Counted from the stretch's first letter, positions 42,098 through 51,676 are shown. The stretch is DNA of 64,000 nt from Delftia tsuruhatensis NBRC 16741 (GCF_001571325.1 NZ_BCTO01000007.1:62001-126000), one strand, 5' to 3'. Translations and numbers: made by a program. The notes: generated by a model from the letters alone, not told the origin.

Positions 42098-43785
42098 GCG
42101 CCGCCATCGAGGAACGCATCCACGCCGCACCAGCGGTGGCAACCACCGCCCCCGTGCTCGAAGTGCAGGACCTGGCCGTGGCCTACCGCGATGCCGCAGG
42201 CCAGGCACAGCGCGTGGTGCACGGCGTGTCGTTTTCCGTGGCGCCGGGCGAGGTGGTGGCCCTGGTCGGCGAATCGGGCTCGGGCAAGACCACCACGGCC
42301 CAGGCCGTGATCGGCCTTTTGGCCGACAACGGCCGGCGCGAGCACGGCAGCATCCGCCTGCAGGGCACCGAGGTCTCGGGCTGGCCGGCCGCACGCTGGA
42401 ACGCCATCCGCGGCCGCGTGGTCAGCCTGGTGCCGCAAGACCCCACCATGTCGCTGAACCCCGTGCGCACGGTGGGCGACCAGGTGGGCGAGATCCTGCG
42501 CATCCACGGACTGCGCGACCGCACGGCCGTGGAGGCGCGCGTGCTGGAGCTGCTGGCCCGCGTGGGCCTGTCCCAGCCCGCGCTGCGCGCACGCCAGTAT
42601 CCGCACGAACTGTCGGGCGGCATGCGCCAGCGCGTGCTGATCGCCATCGCCATCGCGCTGCGGCCCGCCCTCATCATTGCCGACGAGCCCACCAGCGCGC
42701 TGGACGTGACCGTGCAGCGGCGCATCCTGGACCTGATCGACGCGCTGCGCCGCGAGACCGGCACGGCCGTGCTGCTGGTCACGCATGACCTGGGCGTGGC
42801 GGCCGACCGCTCGCACCGCCTGGTCGTCATGCAGGGCGGCCGCATCCAGGAGCAGGGTCCCACGCTGGAGCTGCTGCGCAATCCGCAAAGCGCCTATACG
42901 CGGCGGCTGCTGGCCGATGCGCCTTCGCTGGCGCCCGCGCCGCGCCGCACGCCCAGGCCCGCCACGGCCGATGACTGGGCCATCGAGGTCGAGGACCTGG
43001 TGCACGAGTTCGCGGCGCCCGGCCATGCCTCGGCCCACGGGCGCGGCATCTTCCGCGCCGTGGACGGCGTGTCGCTGCGCGTGCGCCGGGGCAGCACGCA
43101 TGCCATCGTGGGCGAGTCGGGCTCGGGCAAGACCACTACCATCCGCGCCATCGTGGGCCTGGGCCGGCCCACGGCGGGCCGCATCCGCATCGAAGGCACC
43201 GAGGTCACGGGCCTGCGCGGCGAGGCCCTGCGCCAGCTGCGCCGCCGCGTGCAGCTGGTCTACCAGAACCCGTTCAGTTCTCTGGACCCGCGCCAGAGCG
43301 TGTTCGACATCATCGAGGAGCCCCTGCTGAACTTCGACCCGCTGCCGGCCGATGAGCGCCGCCGGCGCGTGCACGACATGCTGGAGCGCGTGGGCCTGCC
43401 GGCCGCCGTGCTGCAGCGGCGCCCGCATGCGCTGTCGGGCGGCCAGCGCCAGCGCGTGGCGATTGCGCGCGCCCTGGTGCTGCAGCCGCAGGTGCTGGTG
43501 CTGGACGAGGCCGTATCGGCCCTGGACGTGACCGTGCAGGCGCAGATCCTCGCCCTGCTCGCCCAGCTGCAGCAGGACCTGGGGCTGACCTATCTCTTCA
43601 TCTCGCACGACCTTGCCGTGGTGCGCCAGATTGCCGACACGGTGTCGGTGCTGCGCGCGGGCCGGGTGGTGGACGCGGGCAGCGTGGAGGAAGTGTTCCA
43701 GCGCCCCACCAGCGACTACACGCGCGAACTCATGGACGCCATTCCCGGCAAAAGGAGCATTGATTTTGTCCCTCATACCGCCTGA
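42094..43785 (+). CDS. Fused double ABC ATPase (DppD-DppF type)
   Basis: 563 residues with two full nucleotide-binding domains. The first has Walker A GESGSGKTTT (59-68), signature LSGGMRQRV and IIADEPTSALDVTVQ. The second has Walker A from residue 340 and LSGGQRQRV. The two are separate proteins in E. coli Dpp/Opp but are fused here. It drives import by the two permeases. The start overlaps permease 2 by ATGA. The last 20 bp overlap the monooxygenase gene. Confidence 0.95.
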   Translation: MSAAIEERIHAAPAVATTAPVLEVQDLAVAYRDAAGQAQRVVHGVSFSVAPGEVVALVGESGSGKTTTAQAVIGLLADNGRREHGSIRLQGTEVSGWPAARWNAIRGRVVSLVPQDPTMSLNPVRTVGDQVGEILRIHGLRDRTAVEARVLELLARVGLSQPALRARQYPHELSGGMRQRVLIAIAIALRPALIIADEPTSALDVTVQRRILDLIDALRRETGTAVLLVTHDLGVAADRSHRLVVMQGGRIQEQGPTLELLRNPQSAYTRRLLADAPSLAPAPRRTPRPATADDWAIEVEDLVHEFAAPGHASAHGRGIFRAVDGVSLRVRRGSTHAIVGESGSGKTTTIRAIVGLGRPTAGRIRIEGTEVTGLRGEALRQLRRRVQLVYQNPFSSLDPRQSVFDIIEEPLLNFDPLPADERRRRVHDMLERVGLPAAVLQRRPHALSGGQRQRVAIARALVLQPQVLVLDEAVSALDVTVQAQILALLAQLQQDLGLTYLFISHDLAVVRQIADTVSVLRAGRVVDAGSVEEVFQRPTSDYTRELMDAIPGKRSIDFVPHTA

Positions 43786-44878
43786 CACACACGCTGGCGC
43801 CACCCCCCGCAGCGGCCCGCGCCTGGGCTTCTTCAGCCGCCTGCTCGACGATGTGCCGGCCGGCGAACGCTACCGTCTGGTGGCCGAGCAGATCGCCCAT
43901 GCCGAGGCCCAGGGCTTCGACTCGGCCTGGGTGGCCCAGCACCATTTCCATGAAAGCGAGGGCGGCCTGCCCTCGCCCTTCGTCTTTCTCGCCCATGTGG
44001 CGGCGCGCACGCGGCGCATCCGCATCGGAACGGGCGTGATCACGCTGCCGCTGGAAAACGCGCTGCGCGTGGCCGAGGACGCGGCCGTGCTGGACCTGCT
44101 GACCGGCGGCCGCCTGGAGGTGGGCCTGGGCACGGGCGGCACGGCCGAATCCTTCGAGGCCTTTGGCGTGCAGGGCGCCGAGCGCGGCGCCGTCTTCGCA
44201 CGCAACTTCGGCGTGCTGCAGGACGCCTGGGCCGGGCGCGCGCTGGCCGGTGGCGTCCACCTGTACCCGGCCGCGCCGCAGCTGCTGGAGCGCATCTGGC
44301 AGGCCACGTTCTCGGCCGAGGGCGGCGCGCGGGCCGGGGCCAACGGCGACGGCCTGATGCTGTCGCGCACCCAGCCACGGCCCGAAGGCGCGCCGCAGGC
44401 CACGCTGTCCGAGATCCAGAACCCCATCATCGACGCCTACCTCGCCCGCCTGCCCGCAGGGCGGGCGCCGCGCATCCTGGGCTCGCGCACGCTGTTCGTT
44501 GCCGACCGCCGAGACGAGGCGCTGCGCTGGGCCGAGGCCGGCCTGCGCCGCGTGGCCCGGCGCCATGCCGCCCAGCCCTCGCAGTGGGCGGCCCGCGTCG
44601 ATCCGCAGGCGCCGCTGGCCGATCTCATCGCCGCCTACGACGTGCATGTGGGCACGCCCGACGAGGTCATCGCCTCGCTGCGCGCCGACACGGCGCTGGC
44701 GCGCGTGAGCGACATCGTCTTCCAGGTGCATTCCATCGACCCGCCGCACGACGCCATCCTGCGCTCCATCGAGCTGACGGCCGCCCATGTGGCACCAGCC
44801 CTGGGCTGGCGCCGTGCAGATCTGCAGGCACCCTCTTCCCTCCCCGCAGCCCGGGCCGGACTGCTGCAAGCCGCATGA
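43766..44878 (+). CDS. Luciferase-like FMN-dependent monooxygenase
   Basis: 370 residues. The TIM-barrel bacterial-luciferase signatures are FSRLLDDVPAGERYRLVAEQ, AEAQGFDSAWVAQHHFHESEG, RTRRIRIGTGVITLPLENALR and GRLEVGLGTGGT. Such enzymes oxidise a substrate with O2 and reduced flavin from a partner reductase. I chose TTG at 43766 because AAAGGAG lies 8 bases upstream and the conserved core begins soon after. It overlaps the ATPase gene by 20 bp. No flavin reductase is encoded nearby. From memory it belongs to the KPN_01858-type family, of unknown substrate. Confidence 0.9.
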   Translation: MSLIPPDTHAGATPRSGPRLGFFSRLLDDVPAGERYRLVAEQIAHAEAQGFDSAWVAQHHFHESEGGLPSPFVFLAHVAARTRRIRIGTGVITLPLENALRVAEDAAVLDLLTGGRLEVGLGTGGTAESFEAFGVQGAERGAVFARNFGVLQDAWAGRALAGGVHLYPAAPQLLERIWQATFSAEGGARAGANGDGLMLSRTQPRPEGAPQATLSEIQNPIIDAYLARLPAGRAPRILGSRTLFVADRRDEALRWAEAGLRRVARRHAAQPSQWAARVDPQAPLADLIAAYDVHVGTPDEVIASLRADTALARVSDIVFQVHSIDPPHDAILRSIELTAAHVAPALGWRRADLQAPSSLPAARAGLLQAA

Positions 44879-45567
44879 CCATGAACACCACCGTACAGCC
44901 CCGTTTTCCGGACGACGTCATCGACCACCTCGCCGGCATCACCCCCGGCAGCGCCCTGGACCGCGTGCGCCGCCACCGCACCGAGGCGCGCACGCAGGCC
45001 CAGCAGAGTTTTGCCGCCCTGTTCACGCCCGCCGAGCCCGTGCCCGGCACGGTCTCGCTGCGCGAGCGGCTGGCCCTGGCCGCCTTCACGGCCGGGCTTC
45101 ATGGCGAGCCGCGCAGCGCCGCCTTCTATGCGAAGGCGCTGGCGGCCGAAGATGCGGAACTGGCTGCCGCCGTGGCATCCGAAGTCGTGCGGGGCCGTGC
45201 ACAAAGCCTTCAGCCCGGCAGCGGCCCGCACGGGCCGTACGGCCGCTACCCGGCAGGCCCGCTGAGCCGCGAAGACCAGAGCGGCCCCGCCTATGCCGTG
45301 GACCCGGCCCATGCCGCGCTGCTGGGCGCGCGCCTGGCCGCGGCGCTGGCCCATGCCCACCTGCTGGCCTACCACCCGCGCGACGCCAGCGCCGGGGCCC
45401 TGCAGGCGCTGCAACAGGCGGGCTGGAGCGAGACGGACATCGTCATCGTGTCCCAGCTGGCGTCCTTCCTGTCCTTCCAGATCCGCGTGGTGGCGGGGTT
45501 GCGCGTGCTGGCTGCACGCCCCGCGTCCCCGGCAGCCCATCAACCCACCCTGCAAGCCCAGCCATGA
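44875..45567 (+). CDS. CMD-domain protein 1 (Avi_7170-type)
   Basis: 230 residues, starting MTMNTTVQPRFPDDVIDHLAG at an ATG that overlaps the monooxygenase stop (ATGA). Helix-rich; it contains the carboxymuconolactone-decarboxylase/AhpD-like pattern (LRERLALAAFTAGLHGEPRS, LLAYHPRDASAGALQALQQAGWS, IVIVSQLASFLSFQIRVVAGL). The paired cysteines of AhpD are absent, so it is unlikely to be a peroxidase by itself. It may form a hetero-complex with the next protein. The substrate is unknown. Confidence 0.85.
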   Translation: MTMNTTVQPRFPDDVIDHLAGITPGSALDRVRRHRTEARTQAQQSFAALFTPAEPVPGTVSLRERLALAAFTAGLHGEPRSAAFYAKALAAEDAELAAAVASEVVRGRAQSLQPGSGPHGPYGRYPAGPLSREDQSGPAYAVDPAHAALLGARLAAALAHAHLLAYHPRDASAGALQALQQAGWSETDIVIVSQLASFLSFQIRVVAGLRVLAARPASPAAHQPTLQAQP

Positions 45568-46151
45568 CCTCAACGAACTCCGCCGCTCCCCAGGTCTTCA
45601 CCCAGGAACAGCTCGACTGGCTGCCATGGATTGAGCCGCTGGACGAAAGCGAGCTGACCGAACGCCACCATGCAGGCCTGGTCGATGCCTCACGCGCGCA
45701 GTCCCCCTACTTCCGCCTGCTGGCGCGCGACCCCGACACGCTGGGCGCACGCACGCGCACCGACAAGGACATCTTCTACAACCCCGACGCCGGCCTGCCG
45801 CGTGCCGAGCGGGAGCTGGCGGCCGCTGCCACTTCGCGCGCCAATGGCTGCATCTACTGCGCCTCGGTCCATGCGCGCTTTGCCACGCACTTCTCGCGCC
45901 GGGGCGGCGACGTGCAGCGCCTGCTCGCCGAGGGTCCGGGCACGGACCTGGGACCGCGCTGGAACGCCATCGTCACGGCGGCCGTGGCGCTGACCCAGAC
46001 GCCGCCTGCGCTGGAGCCCGCCCACATCGATGCGCTGCGCGCCGCCGGCCTGGACGATGCCGCCATCTCCGATGTGCTGCACGGCACGGCCTTCTTCAAC
46101 TGGGCCAACCGGCTCATGCTGTCGCTGGGCGAGCCACGGACCACCGCATGA
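45564..46151 (+). CDS. Alkylhydroperoxidase-domain protein 2 (Avi_7169-type)
   Basis: 195 residues starting MTSTNSAAPQVFTQEQLDW. It contains the AhpD-type active site ANGCIYCASVHARFATHFSRR, with the two cysteines and the proton-relay histidine. The C-terminal helix pair (AAGLDDAAISDVLHGTAFFNWANRL) is typical of the CMD fold. It could reduce a peroxide or peroxyflavin product of the monooxygenase; that is inference. It is the last gene of the unit, coupled by ATGA, and converges on the DASS transporter. Confidence 0.9.
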   Translation: MTSTNSAAPQVFTQEQLDWLPWIEPLDESELTERHHAGLVDASRAQSPYFRLLARDPDTLGARTRTDKDIFYNPDAGLPRAERELAAAATSRANGCIYCASVHARFATHFSRRGGDVQRLLAEGPGTDLGPRWNAIVTAAVALTQTPPALEPAHIDALRAAGLDDAAISDVLHGTAFFNWANRLMLSLGEPRTTA

Positions 46152-46163
46152 GGGCTTTCGCCC

Positions 46164-47669
46164 TCACCACAGGCCCAGCAGCTTCCACCAGGCGCTGCCG
46201 ACCACGGCAAAGACCAGCAGCTCGATCACGCACATGGCCGCGCCCACGCGCCACCAGTTGCCCAGCGTGACATAGCCGCTTCCGAAGATGATGGGCGAAG
46301 TGCCGGTGGCGTAGTGGGTCAGCGTCATCATGATGGCCGAGCCGGCCGTCATCATCAGCATGAAGGGCACGACATAGTCGGCCGGAATCAGCTGCGCGCC
46401 CACGGTCAGGAAGGCCAGCATCATGGCGCTGATGTGGGCCGTGGTGCTGGCGAACAGGTAATGCGAGAACACGAACACGCCCACCAGGATGGCCGCCACC
46501 GGCAGCCAGTCCAGACCGCTGGCGACGATGGCGTTCTTCATGCCCACCGCGAACCAGGACACCACGCCCAGCTTGTTGAGCTGCTCGGCCAGCATGACCA
46601 GGGCGCCGAACCACACCAGCGTGTCCCAGGCGCTTTTCTCGGACAGCACGTCATCCCAGTCGATGGTGCCCGTGATGATCAGCACGAACAGGCCCAGGAA
46701 GGCGACCACCGTCGGGTCCAGCGTGAAGGCAGGCCCGAACAGCATCTGCGGCACGTTGGCCCACAGCAGCAGCATCAGGCCGAAGGTGCCCAGCATCACG
46801 CGCTCCTTGCCCGACAGCGGCCCCATGCGTGCCATCTCGCTGCGCGCGTACTCCACGGCATTGGGCGTGGCCTTGAGTTCGGGAGGCGACAGAAGGTAGA
46901 TCACCAGCGGCATCAGCAGCAGGCACAGCAGGCCCGGCAGCAGCATGTACAGCGCCCAGGTGGTCCAGCTCAGGTGCAGCGCCTGGCCCGTGGCCTTGGC
47001 CACGAAGTCCACCACCAGCGGATTGGGCGCCGTGGCGGTCAGGAACATGGCCGACGTGATGGGATTGGCGTGGTAGTTGACCAGGGCCAGATAGGTGCCC
47101 ACCTTGCCCTGCGTACCCTTGGCCGGGTCCGACTCGAAGGCATTGGCGATGGACTTCATGATGGGGTGCACGATACCGCCGCCGCGCGCCGTGTTGCTGG
47201 GCGTGAACGGTGCCAGCACCAGCTCGCAGATCGCCAGGCCGTAGCCGATGCCGATGGTCCGCTTGCCCAGCAGCGCGATGAACATCAGTCCGATGCGGTT
47301 GCCCAGCCCCGTCTTCTTGAGGCCGCGCGAGATCAGGATGGCCACCACGATCAACCAGATCAGCGGGCTGGAAAAGCTGCTCAGCGCATCGGTGACTGCG
47401 CCCTTGGACGAGCCTGACGTGACCTGGGACAGCGAGACGATCACGATGGCCATCAAGGCCATCACGCCAATGGGCATGACCTTGAGGATGATGGCCACGA
47501 TGGTGGTCAGGAAAATGGCCACCAGCTGCCAGGCCTTGGGCGTCAGCCCCTCGGGCACGGGCACCAGCAGCAGCCCGAACAGCACGGCGGTGGCGATCAG
47601 CGCCGGCACCAGCCGGAACGGCACGGCCGACTTGAAGTAGCGGAACAGCGAGGCAATCTTCTCGAGCAT
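46164..47669 (-). CDS. DASS-family anion:Na+ symporter (CitT/TtdT-like)
   Basis: 501 residues with about 12 membrane segments. Two Ser-Asn/Thr-Thr hairpin motifs that bind Na+ and substrate are visible: APFTPSNTARGGGIVHPI and FASTTAHISAM. The family moves dicarboxylates, tricarboxylates or sulfate with Na+ or by exchange. The closest bacterial relatives in layout are the citrate/tartrate:succinate antiporters. The gene is alone on its strand; its 3' end is 12 bp from the ABC/monooxygenase cluster, but they are not co-transcribed. Confidence 0.92.
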   Translation of the reverse strand: MLEKIASLFRYFKSAVPFRLVPALIATAVLFGLLLVPVPEGLTPKAWQLVAIFLTTIVAIILKVMPIGVMALMAIVIVSLSQVTSGSSKGAVTDALSSFSSPLIWLIVVAILISRGLKKTGLGNRIGLMFIALLGKRTIGIGYGLAICELVLAPFTPSNTARGGGIVHPIMKSIANAFESDPAKGTQGKVGTYLALVNYHANPITSAMFLTATAPNPLVVDFVAKATGQALHLSWTTWALYMLLPGLLCLLLMPLVIYLLSPPELKATPNAVEYARSEMARMGPLSGKERVMLGTFGLMLLLWANVPQMLFGPAFTLDPTVVAFLGLFVLIITGTIDWDDVLSEKSAWDTLVWFGALVMLAEQLNKLGVVSWFAVGMKNAIVASGLDWLPVAAILVGVFVFSHYLFASTTAHISAMMLAFLTVGAQLIPADYVVPFMLMMTAGSAIMMTLTHYATGTSPIIFGSGYVTLGNWWRVGAAMCVIELLVFAVVGSAWWKLLGLW

Positions 47670-47963
47670 GTGGATCCTTTGCGTTGCCGGAGCGGCGCCG
47701 AGAGAGCATGGCCTGCCGGGAGCAAAAGCCCACCAGCCTGCACGGGCACTGGCGGCCGCGCCGCATGACTGACATCATGATGCAGTGCAGCATGAGCCCG
47801 GCTTCCAGCGGGCGCCTGCGCCACCGAAGTTTGACAGGCATCAAGGCCGGGCCAGTAAACCTGGCGACCCAGGCCACCGAGCCCCGCTCACATGACAGCA
47901 TCCCCAGACCGGGTGCCTTTCGCCCCGGTGTACCCATGCAGTGAAAAAAGGAGAAAAGCCGAC

Positions 47964-48281
47964 ATGCCAGCCAACCGATTCTTGCCCGAGGAATGGGAAT
48001 GCCGGCTCCAGGAGATCGACCTGGAGATCGCCCGCCACGCCGTCATCTGCAAGATCCCGCTGCTGCAGGCCGGCGTGGTGGAGCGCGTGCTGGCCGATGA
48101 CGCCAGCGTCTGCGGCGGCGACCACGAGGCCGCTTTCAAGACCCTGCGCGGCCTCTTGTACATGCACTACACCGAGCTGCTGCACATCAGCGAGGTGCTC
48201 AGCCCCGATGCCGCCCAGGAAATCGCCCACCGCGTGCGCCTGCGGCTGGGCCAGCGCATCGGCAACCAGCTGGGCGGCTGA
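47964..48281 (+). CDS. Small conserved hypothetical protein
   Basis: 105 residues starting MPANRFLPEEWECRLQEIDL behind an AAGGAG site. It is soluble and helical, with three cysteines (residues 12, 28 and 49) and the stretch FKTLRGLLYMHYTELLHISEVL. I do not recognise the family; I see no enzyme or DNA-binding motif. A longer frame from 47892 lacks a ribosome site. It faces the ribosomal cluster and shares its bidirectional terminator. Confidence 0.75.
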   Translation: MPANRFLPEEWECRLQEIDLEIARHAVICKIPLLQAGVVERVLADDASVCGGDHEAAFKTLRGLLYMHYTELLHISEVLSPDAAQEIAHRVRLRLGQRIGNQLGG

Positions 48282-48324
48282 TGCCGGGCTGTCTGCCTGG
48301 CCTTTGCCCTGGCGCGAGGGCATG

Positions 48325-48358
48325 AAAAAAGGGCTACGACAGTTGTCGTAGCCCTTTT
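48325..48358. terminator. Bidirectional terminator
   Basis: GGGCTACGACA and TGTCGTAGCCC form an 11-bp perfect stem flanked by an A-run on the left and TTTT on the right. It serves both the small gene on the plus strand and tRNA-fMet with the ribosomal cluster on the minus strand. Confidence 0.95.
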
Positions 48359-48363
48359 CAATT

Positions 48364-48440
<77 letters not shown>

Positions 48441-48450
48441 GTATTCCAAA

Positions 48451-48459
48451 ATTATAGCA
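48451..48459 (-). promoter_or_regulatory. Extended -10 promoter of tRNA-fMet
   Basis: The minus strand reads TGCTATAAT, a perfect extended -10 element (TGnTATAAT). Transcription would start near 48444, about four bases before the tRNA. No good -35 hexamer is present, as expected for extended -10 promoters. It sits between the rplQ stop and the tRNA. Confidence 0.75.
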
Positions 48460-48461
48460 GA

Positions 48462-48854
48462 TTATTCAGCTGCCTTGGCTTCGGCGGCGCCTTCTTCAGC
48501 GCGCTCGACCAGTTCCACGAAGGCCATGGGGGCGTTGTCGCCCACGCGGAAGCCCATCTTCAGGATACGGGTGTAGCCACCAGGACGCTTTGCGAAGCGG
48601 GGGCCCAGCTCGTTGAAGAGCTTGGTCACGCTGTCGCGGTCGCGCAGGCGGTCGAATGCCAGGCGGCGGTTGGCAACGGTGTCGACCTTGGCCAGGGTGA
48701 TCATGGGCTCGATCACGCGGCGCAGTTCCTTGGCCTTGGGAACGGTGGTCTTGATGGCTTCGTGCTCGATGAGCGAATTCATCATGTTCTTCAGCATCGC
48801 CAGGCGGTGCGAAGAGGTGCGATTGAGTTTGCGGAGGCCGTGACCGTGACGCAT
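48462..48854 (-). CDS. rplQ: 50S ribosomal protein L17
   Basis: 130 residues, [20 protein letters not shown] at the start and the [11 protein letters not shown] block typical of L17. It binds 23S rRNA near the tunnel exit. It is the last protein gene of the alpha operon, separated from rpoA by 186 bp that hold two stem-loops and a TATAAT element. The C-terminus ([11 protein letters not shown]) is an acidic Ala-rich extension. Confidence 0.97.
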   Translation of the reverse strand: MRHGHGLRKLNRTSSHRLAMLKNMMNSLIEHEAIKTTVPKAKELRRVIEPMITLAKVDTVANRRLAFDRLRDRDSVTKLFNELGPRFAKRPGGYTRILKMGFRVGDNAPMAFVELVERAEEGAAEAKAAE

Positions 48855-48970
48855 GGTGCTTTATTCCTAAAATATGTAATTAGGGCTTGCGCAAACAAGG
48901 ATGCAAGCCTGGACCCGTTACCGGATCTGCAGCTTGCCTCAACCGAATTTGCGCAAGTTGTTGATTAATT

Positions 48971-49036
48971 CGGGCAGCCGTATCAGGTACTGCCCGAGGC
49001 ACTGAGGCTCTCCAAAAAGGAGAGCCCGCAATTATA
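48971..49036 (-). promoter_or_regulatory. rpoA-rplQ spacer: -10 box and two stem-loops
   Basis: On the minus strand TATAAT (49036-49031) follows directly after the rpoA stop. It is followed by an 8-bp hairpin with loop TTTTT (49026-49006, GGCTCTCC/GGAGAGCC) and a 7-bp inverted repeat CGGGCAG/CTGCCCG (48971-48996). The first hairpin could terminate part of the transcription, and the -10 box could restart it for rplQ. Confidence 0.5.
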
Positions 49037-49040
49037 GTGC

Positions 49041-50039
49041 TTAGCGCTTTTCCAGGCCAGCAGGCGGCCAGTTCTCCAGCTTCATGCCCAGCGTCAGACC
49101 GCGGGAAGCCAGGACTTCCTTGATCTCGTTGAGCGACTTGCGACCCAGGTTGGGGGTCTTGAGCAGCTCGTTTTCGGTACGCTGGATCAGGTCGCCGATG
49201 TAGTAGATGTTCTCTGCCTTGAGGCAGTTGGCCGAACGCACGGTGAGTTCCAGCTCGTCCACGGGACGCAGCAAGATGGGATCAAAGGCGGTTGCGGCAC
49301 CACGGCCACCGGCCGGAGCATCGAAGACGCTGGCGATATCGCCGCCGTCCAGCTGAGCGAACACGGCGAGCTGTTCCACCAGGATCTTGGCGGAGGCGCG
49401 CACGGCGTCCTCGGCAGTGATCGCACCATTGGTTTCGATCTCCACCACCAGCTTGTCGAGGTCGGTGCGTTGTTCAACGCGGGCCGATTCGACGGCGTAG
49501 CTCACGCGCTTGACGGGCGAGAACGAAGCGTCCAGCACGATACGGCCGATCGACTTCGTGGACTCGTCGCCATAGCGGCGCACATTGCCGGGCACATAGC
49601 CGCGGCCCTTCTCGACCTTGATCTGCATGTCCAGCTTGCCGCCTTGCGACAGGTTGGCGATGACATGATCAGGGTTGATGATTTCCACGTCGTGGGGCGT
49701 CTGGATGTCGCGCGCCGTCACGACGCCTTCGCCATCCTTGCGCAGGGAGAGCGTGACCTCGTCGCGGTTGTGCAGCTTGAACACCACACCCTTGAGGTTC
49801 AGCAGGATGTTGACCACATCTTCCTGGACACCGTCAATGGACGAGTACTCGTGCAACACACCAGCAATCGTCACTTCCGTCGCTGCGTAACCCACCATGG
49901 ACGAGAGCAGGACACGGCGCAGGGCATTGCCCAGCGTATGGCCGTAGCCACGCTCAAACGGCTCCAGAACAACTTTGGCGCGATTGTGGCCAAGCTGCTC
50001 GACATTGATCGTCTTGGGCTTCAGCAAATTGGTTTGCAT
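49041..50039 (-). CDS. rpoA: RNA polymerase alpha subunit
   Basis: 332 residues. The N-terminal assembly domain has [25 protein letters not shown] and the C-terminal domain has [39 protein letters not shown], the helices that contact UP elements and activators. The acidic/Ala-Gly linker ([15 protein letters not shown]) joins them. Its place after rpsD is the usual alpha-operon order. Confidence 0.98.
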   Translation of the reverse strand: MQTNLLKPKTINVEQLGHNRAKVVLEPFERGYGHTLGNALRRVLLSSMVGYAATEVTIAGVLHEYSSIDGVQEDVVNILLNLKGVVFKLHNRDEVTLSLRKDGEGVVTARDIQTPHDVEIINPDHVIANLSQGGKLDMQIKVEKGRGYVPGNVRRYGDESTKSIGRIVLDASFSPVKRVSYAVESARVEQRTDLDKLVVEIETNGAITAEDAVRASAKILVEQLAVFAQLDGGDIASVFDAPAGGRGAATAFDPILLRPVDELELTVRSANCLKAENIYYIGDLIQRTENELLKTPNLGRKSLNEIKEVLASRGLTLGMKLENWPPAGLEKR

Positions 50040-50093
50040 GCAGACTTCCTCTCAATACCCCCGGCTCGTTACACCGGTAAGGCTGGTGAAGCA

Positions 50094-50120
50094 CCCCAGC
50101 GCGATGCCTCGCGGCTGGGG
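50094..50120 (-). other. Stem-loop between rpsD and rpoA
   Basis: CCCCAGC at 50094-50100 pairs with GCTGGGG at 50114-50120, with inner complementary bases. There is no T-run. It may slow or protect the mRNA, or be part of ribosomal-protein autoregulation. Confidence 0.5.
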
Positions 50121-50151
50121 GACGGTTTTACAGAAATGTCGCTGCGCGGAA

Positions 50152-50775
50152 TTAACGCGAGTACAACTCAACGATCAGGGATTCGTTGATGTCTGCACCG
50201 AACTCGTCGCGGTCAGGCGACTTCTTGAACGTGCCTTCAACCTTGTCGGCCGACACTTCCACCCATGCGGGGAAACCGACTTGACCAGCCAGTTGCAGGG
50301 CTTCGACGATGCGGGCCTGCTTCTTGGACTTTTCACGCACGGCGACCACGTCACCCACCTTCACCATGTAGGAAGGGATGTTGACGGATTGGCCGTTGAC
50401 CGTGATGGCCTTGTGCGACACCAGCTGACGCGCTTCCGAGCGGGTCGAGCCGAAGCCCATGCGGTACACCACGTTGTCCAGACGCGACTCCAGCAGCGAC
50501 AGCAGATTGGCACCGGTGTTGCCCTTCTTCTTGTCGGCGGCTTCGAAGTAGCGGCGGAATTGCTTTTCCAGCACGCCGTACATGCGCTTGACCTTCTGCT
50601 TTTCACGCAGCTGCAGGCCGAAGTCGGAAGTACGCTGACCGGAAGTGCGGCCGTGCTGACCGGGCTTGGTGTCGAACTTGGACTTGTCGGCGATCGAGCG
50701 ACGTGCGCTCTTCAGGAACAGGTCAGTGCCTTCACGGCGGGAGAGTTTGGCCTTGGGGCCGATATAGCGTGCCAC
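50152..50775 (-). CDS. rpsD: 30S ribosomal protein S4
   Basis: 207 residues: [20 protein letters not shown], then the S4 RNA-binding domain ([32 protein letters not shown]). The N-terminal zinc cysteines present in some S4 proteins are absent (the C-minus form). S4 starts 30S assembly and in other bacteria represses the alpha operon. Confidence 0.97.
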   Translation of the reverse strand: MARYIGPKAKLSRREGTDLFLKSARRSIADKSKFDTKPGQHGRTSGQRTSDFGLQLREKQKVKRMYGVLEKQFRRYFEAADKKKGNTGANLLSLLESRLDNVVYRMGFGSTRSEARQLVSHKAITVNGQSVNIPSYMVKVGDVVAVREKSKKQARIVEALQLAGQVGFPAWVEVSADKVEGTFKKSPDRDEFGADINESLIVELYSR

Positions 50776-50865
50776 TTGATTTCCTTTGTGTCATCTGCCG
50801 TGCACAAGCACGGGAGCCGCCCGCGATGTTACACATCTGGGCGGCGGTGGGCTTGGTGAAAAAGC

Positions 50866-51270
50866 TTAGATACGACGGCGCTTTTGAGGGCGGCAGCCGT
50901 TGTGGGGAACCGGCGTCACGTCCGCGATGGAAGTGATGCGGATGCCCAGGGCGCCCAGGGCGCGAACCGAGGATTCACGGCCGGGACCGGGACCCTTGAT
51001 TTCGACGTCCAGGTTCTTGATGCCCTGTTCGATGGCAGCACGACCAGCCACTTCCGAAGCCACCTGGGCAGCGAAGGGAGTCGACTTGCGCGAACCCTTG
51101 AAGCCCTGGCCACCCGACGAGGCCCACGACAGAGCGTTGCCTTGGCGGTCGGTGATGGTGATGATCGTGTTGTTGAACGAAGCGTGCACGTGGGCAATGC
51201 CGTCCGAAATGTTCTTACGGACTTTCTTGCGAACGCGCTGTGCAGCGTTGTTTGCGGGAGACTTAGCCAT
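50866..51270 (-). CDS. rpsK: 30S ribosomal protein S11
   Basis: 134 residues with [23 protein letters not shown] and the C-terminal [16 protein letters not shown]. It lines the mRNA exit path of the 30S platform. The start follows the rpsM stop by 18 bp. Confidence 0.98.
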   Translation of the reverse strand: MAKSPANNAAQRVRKKVRKNISDGIAHVHASFNNTIITITDRQGNALSWASSGGQGFKGSRKSTPFAAQVASEVAGRAAIEQGIKNLDVEIKGPGPGRESSVRALGALGIRITSIADVTPVPHNGCRPQKRRRI

Positions 51271-51288
51271 AGTGATCTTTCAATCTCT

Positions 51289-51654
51289 TTATTTCTTCAA
51301 AGCCGCGGCACCCTTGCGCGGACCCTTGCGGGTACGTGCATTCGTGCGGGTACGCTGACCACGCATGGGCAGGCCACGACGATGACGGAAACCGCGATAG
51401 CAACCGATGTCCATCAAACGCTTGATGTTCATCGTTGTTTCGCGACGCAGATCACCTTCCAGCGTCAGGGAAGTCAGCTGATCGCGGATCTTTTCCAGAT
51501 CGCCGTCAGTCAGTTCCTTGATTTTCTTGGAATATGCGATGCCAGCGGCTTCGCAGATCTTGCGTGCAGTGGTGCGACCGATCCCATAGATAGCGGTCAG
51601 GCCGATTTCAGCGTGCTGATGCGGCGGGATGTTAATGCCAGCGATACGTGCCAT
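51289..51654 (-). CDS. rpsM: 30S ribosomal protein S13
   Basis: 121 residues: [20 protein letters not shown], the H2TH-like [18 protein letters not shown], and a basic tail [19 protein letters not shown]. It contacts the P-site tRNA and helix 42 in the 30S head. It is the first gene of the alpha-type group after rpmJ. Confidence 0.98.
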   Translation of the reverse strand: MARIAGINIPPHQHAEIGLTAIYGIGRTTARKICEAAGIAYSKKIKELTDGDLEKIRDQLTSLTLEGDLRRETTMNIKRLMDIGCYRGFRHRRGLPMRGQRTRTNARTRKGPRKGAAALKK

Positions 51655-51676
51655 TATTCGTCCTCAAACTTTCCTA

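Noticed and set aside
46314-47417. A Gln/His-rich plus-strand frame of 367 codons
   Set aside because: Antisense of the DASS transporter; composition is the mirror of a membrane protein.
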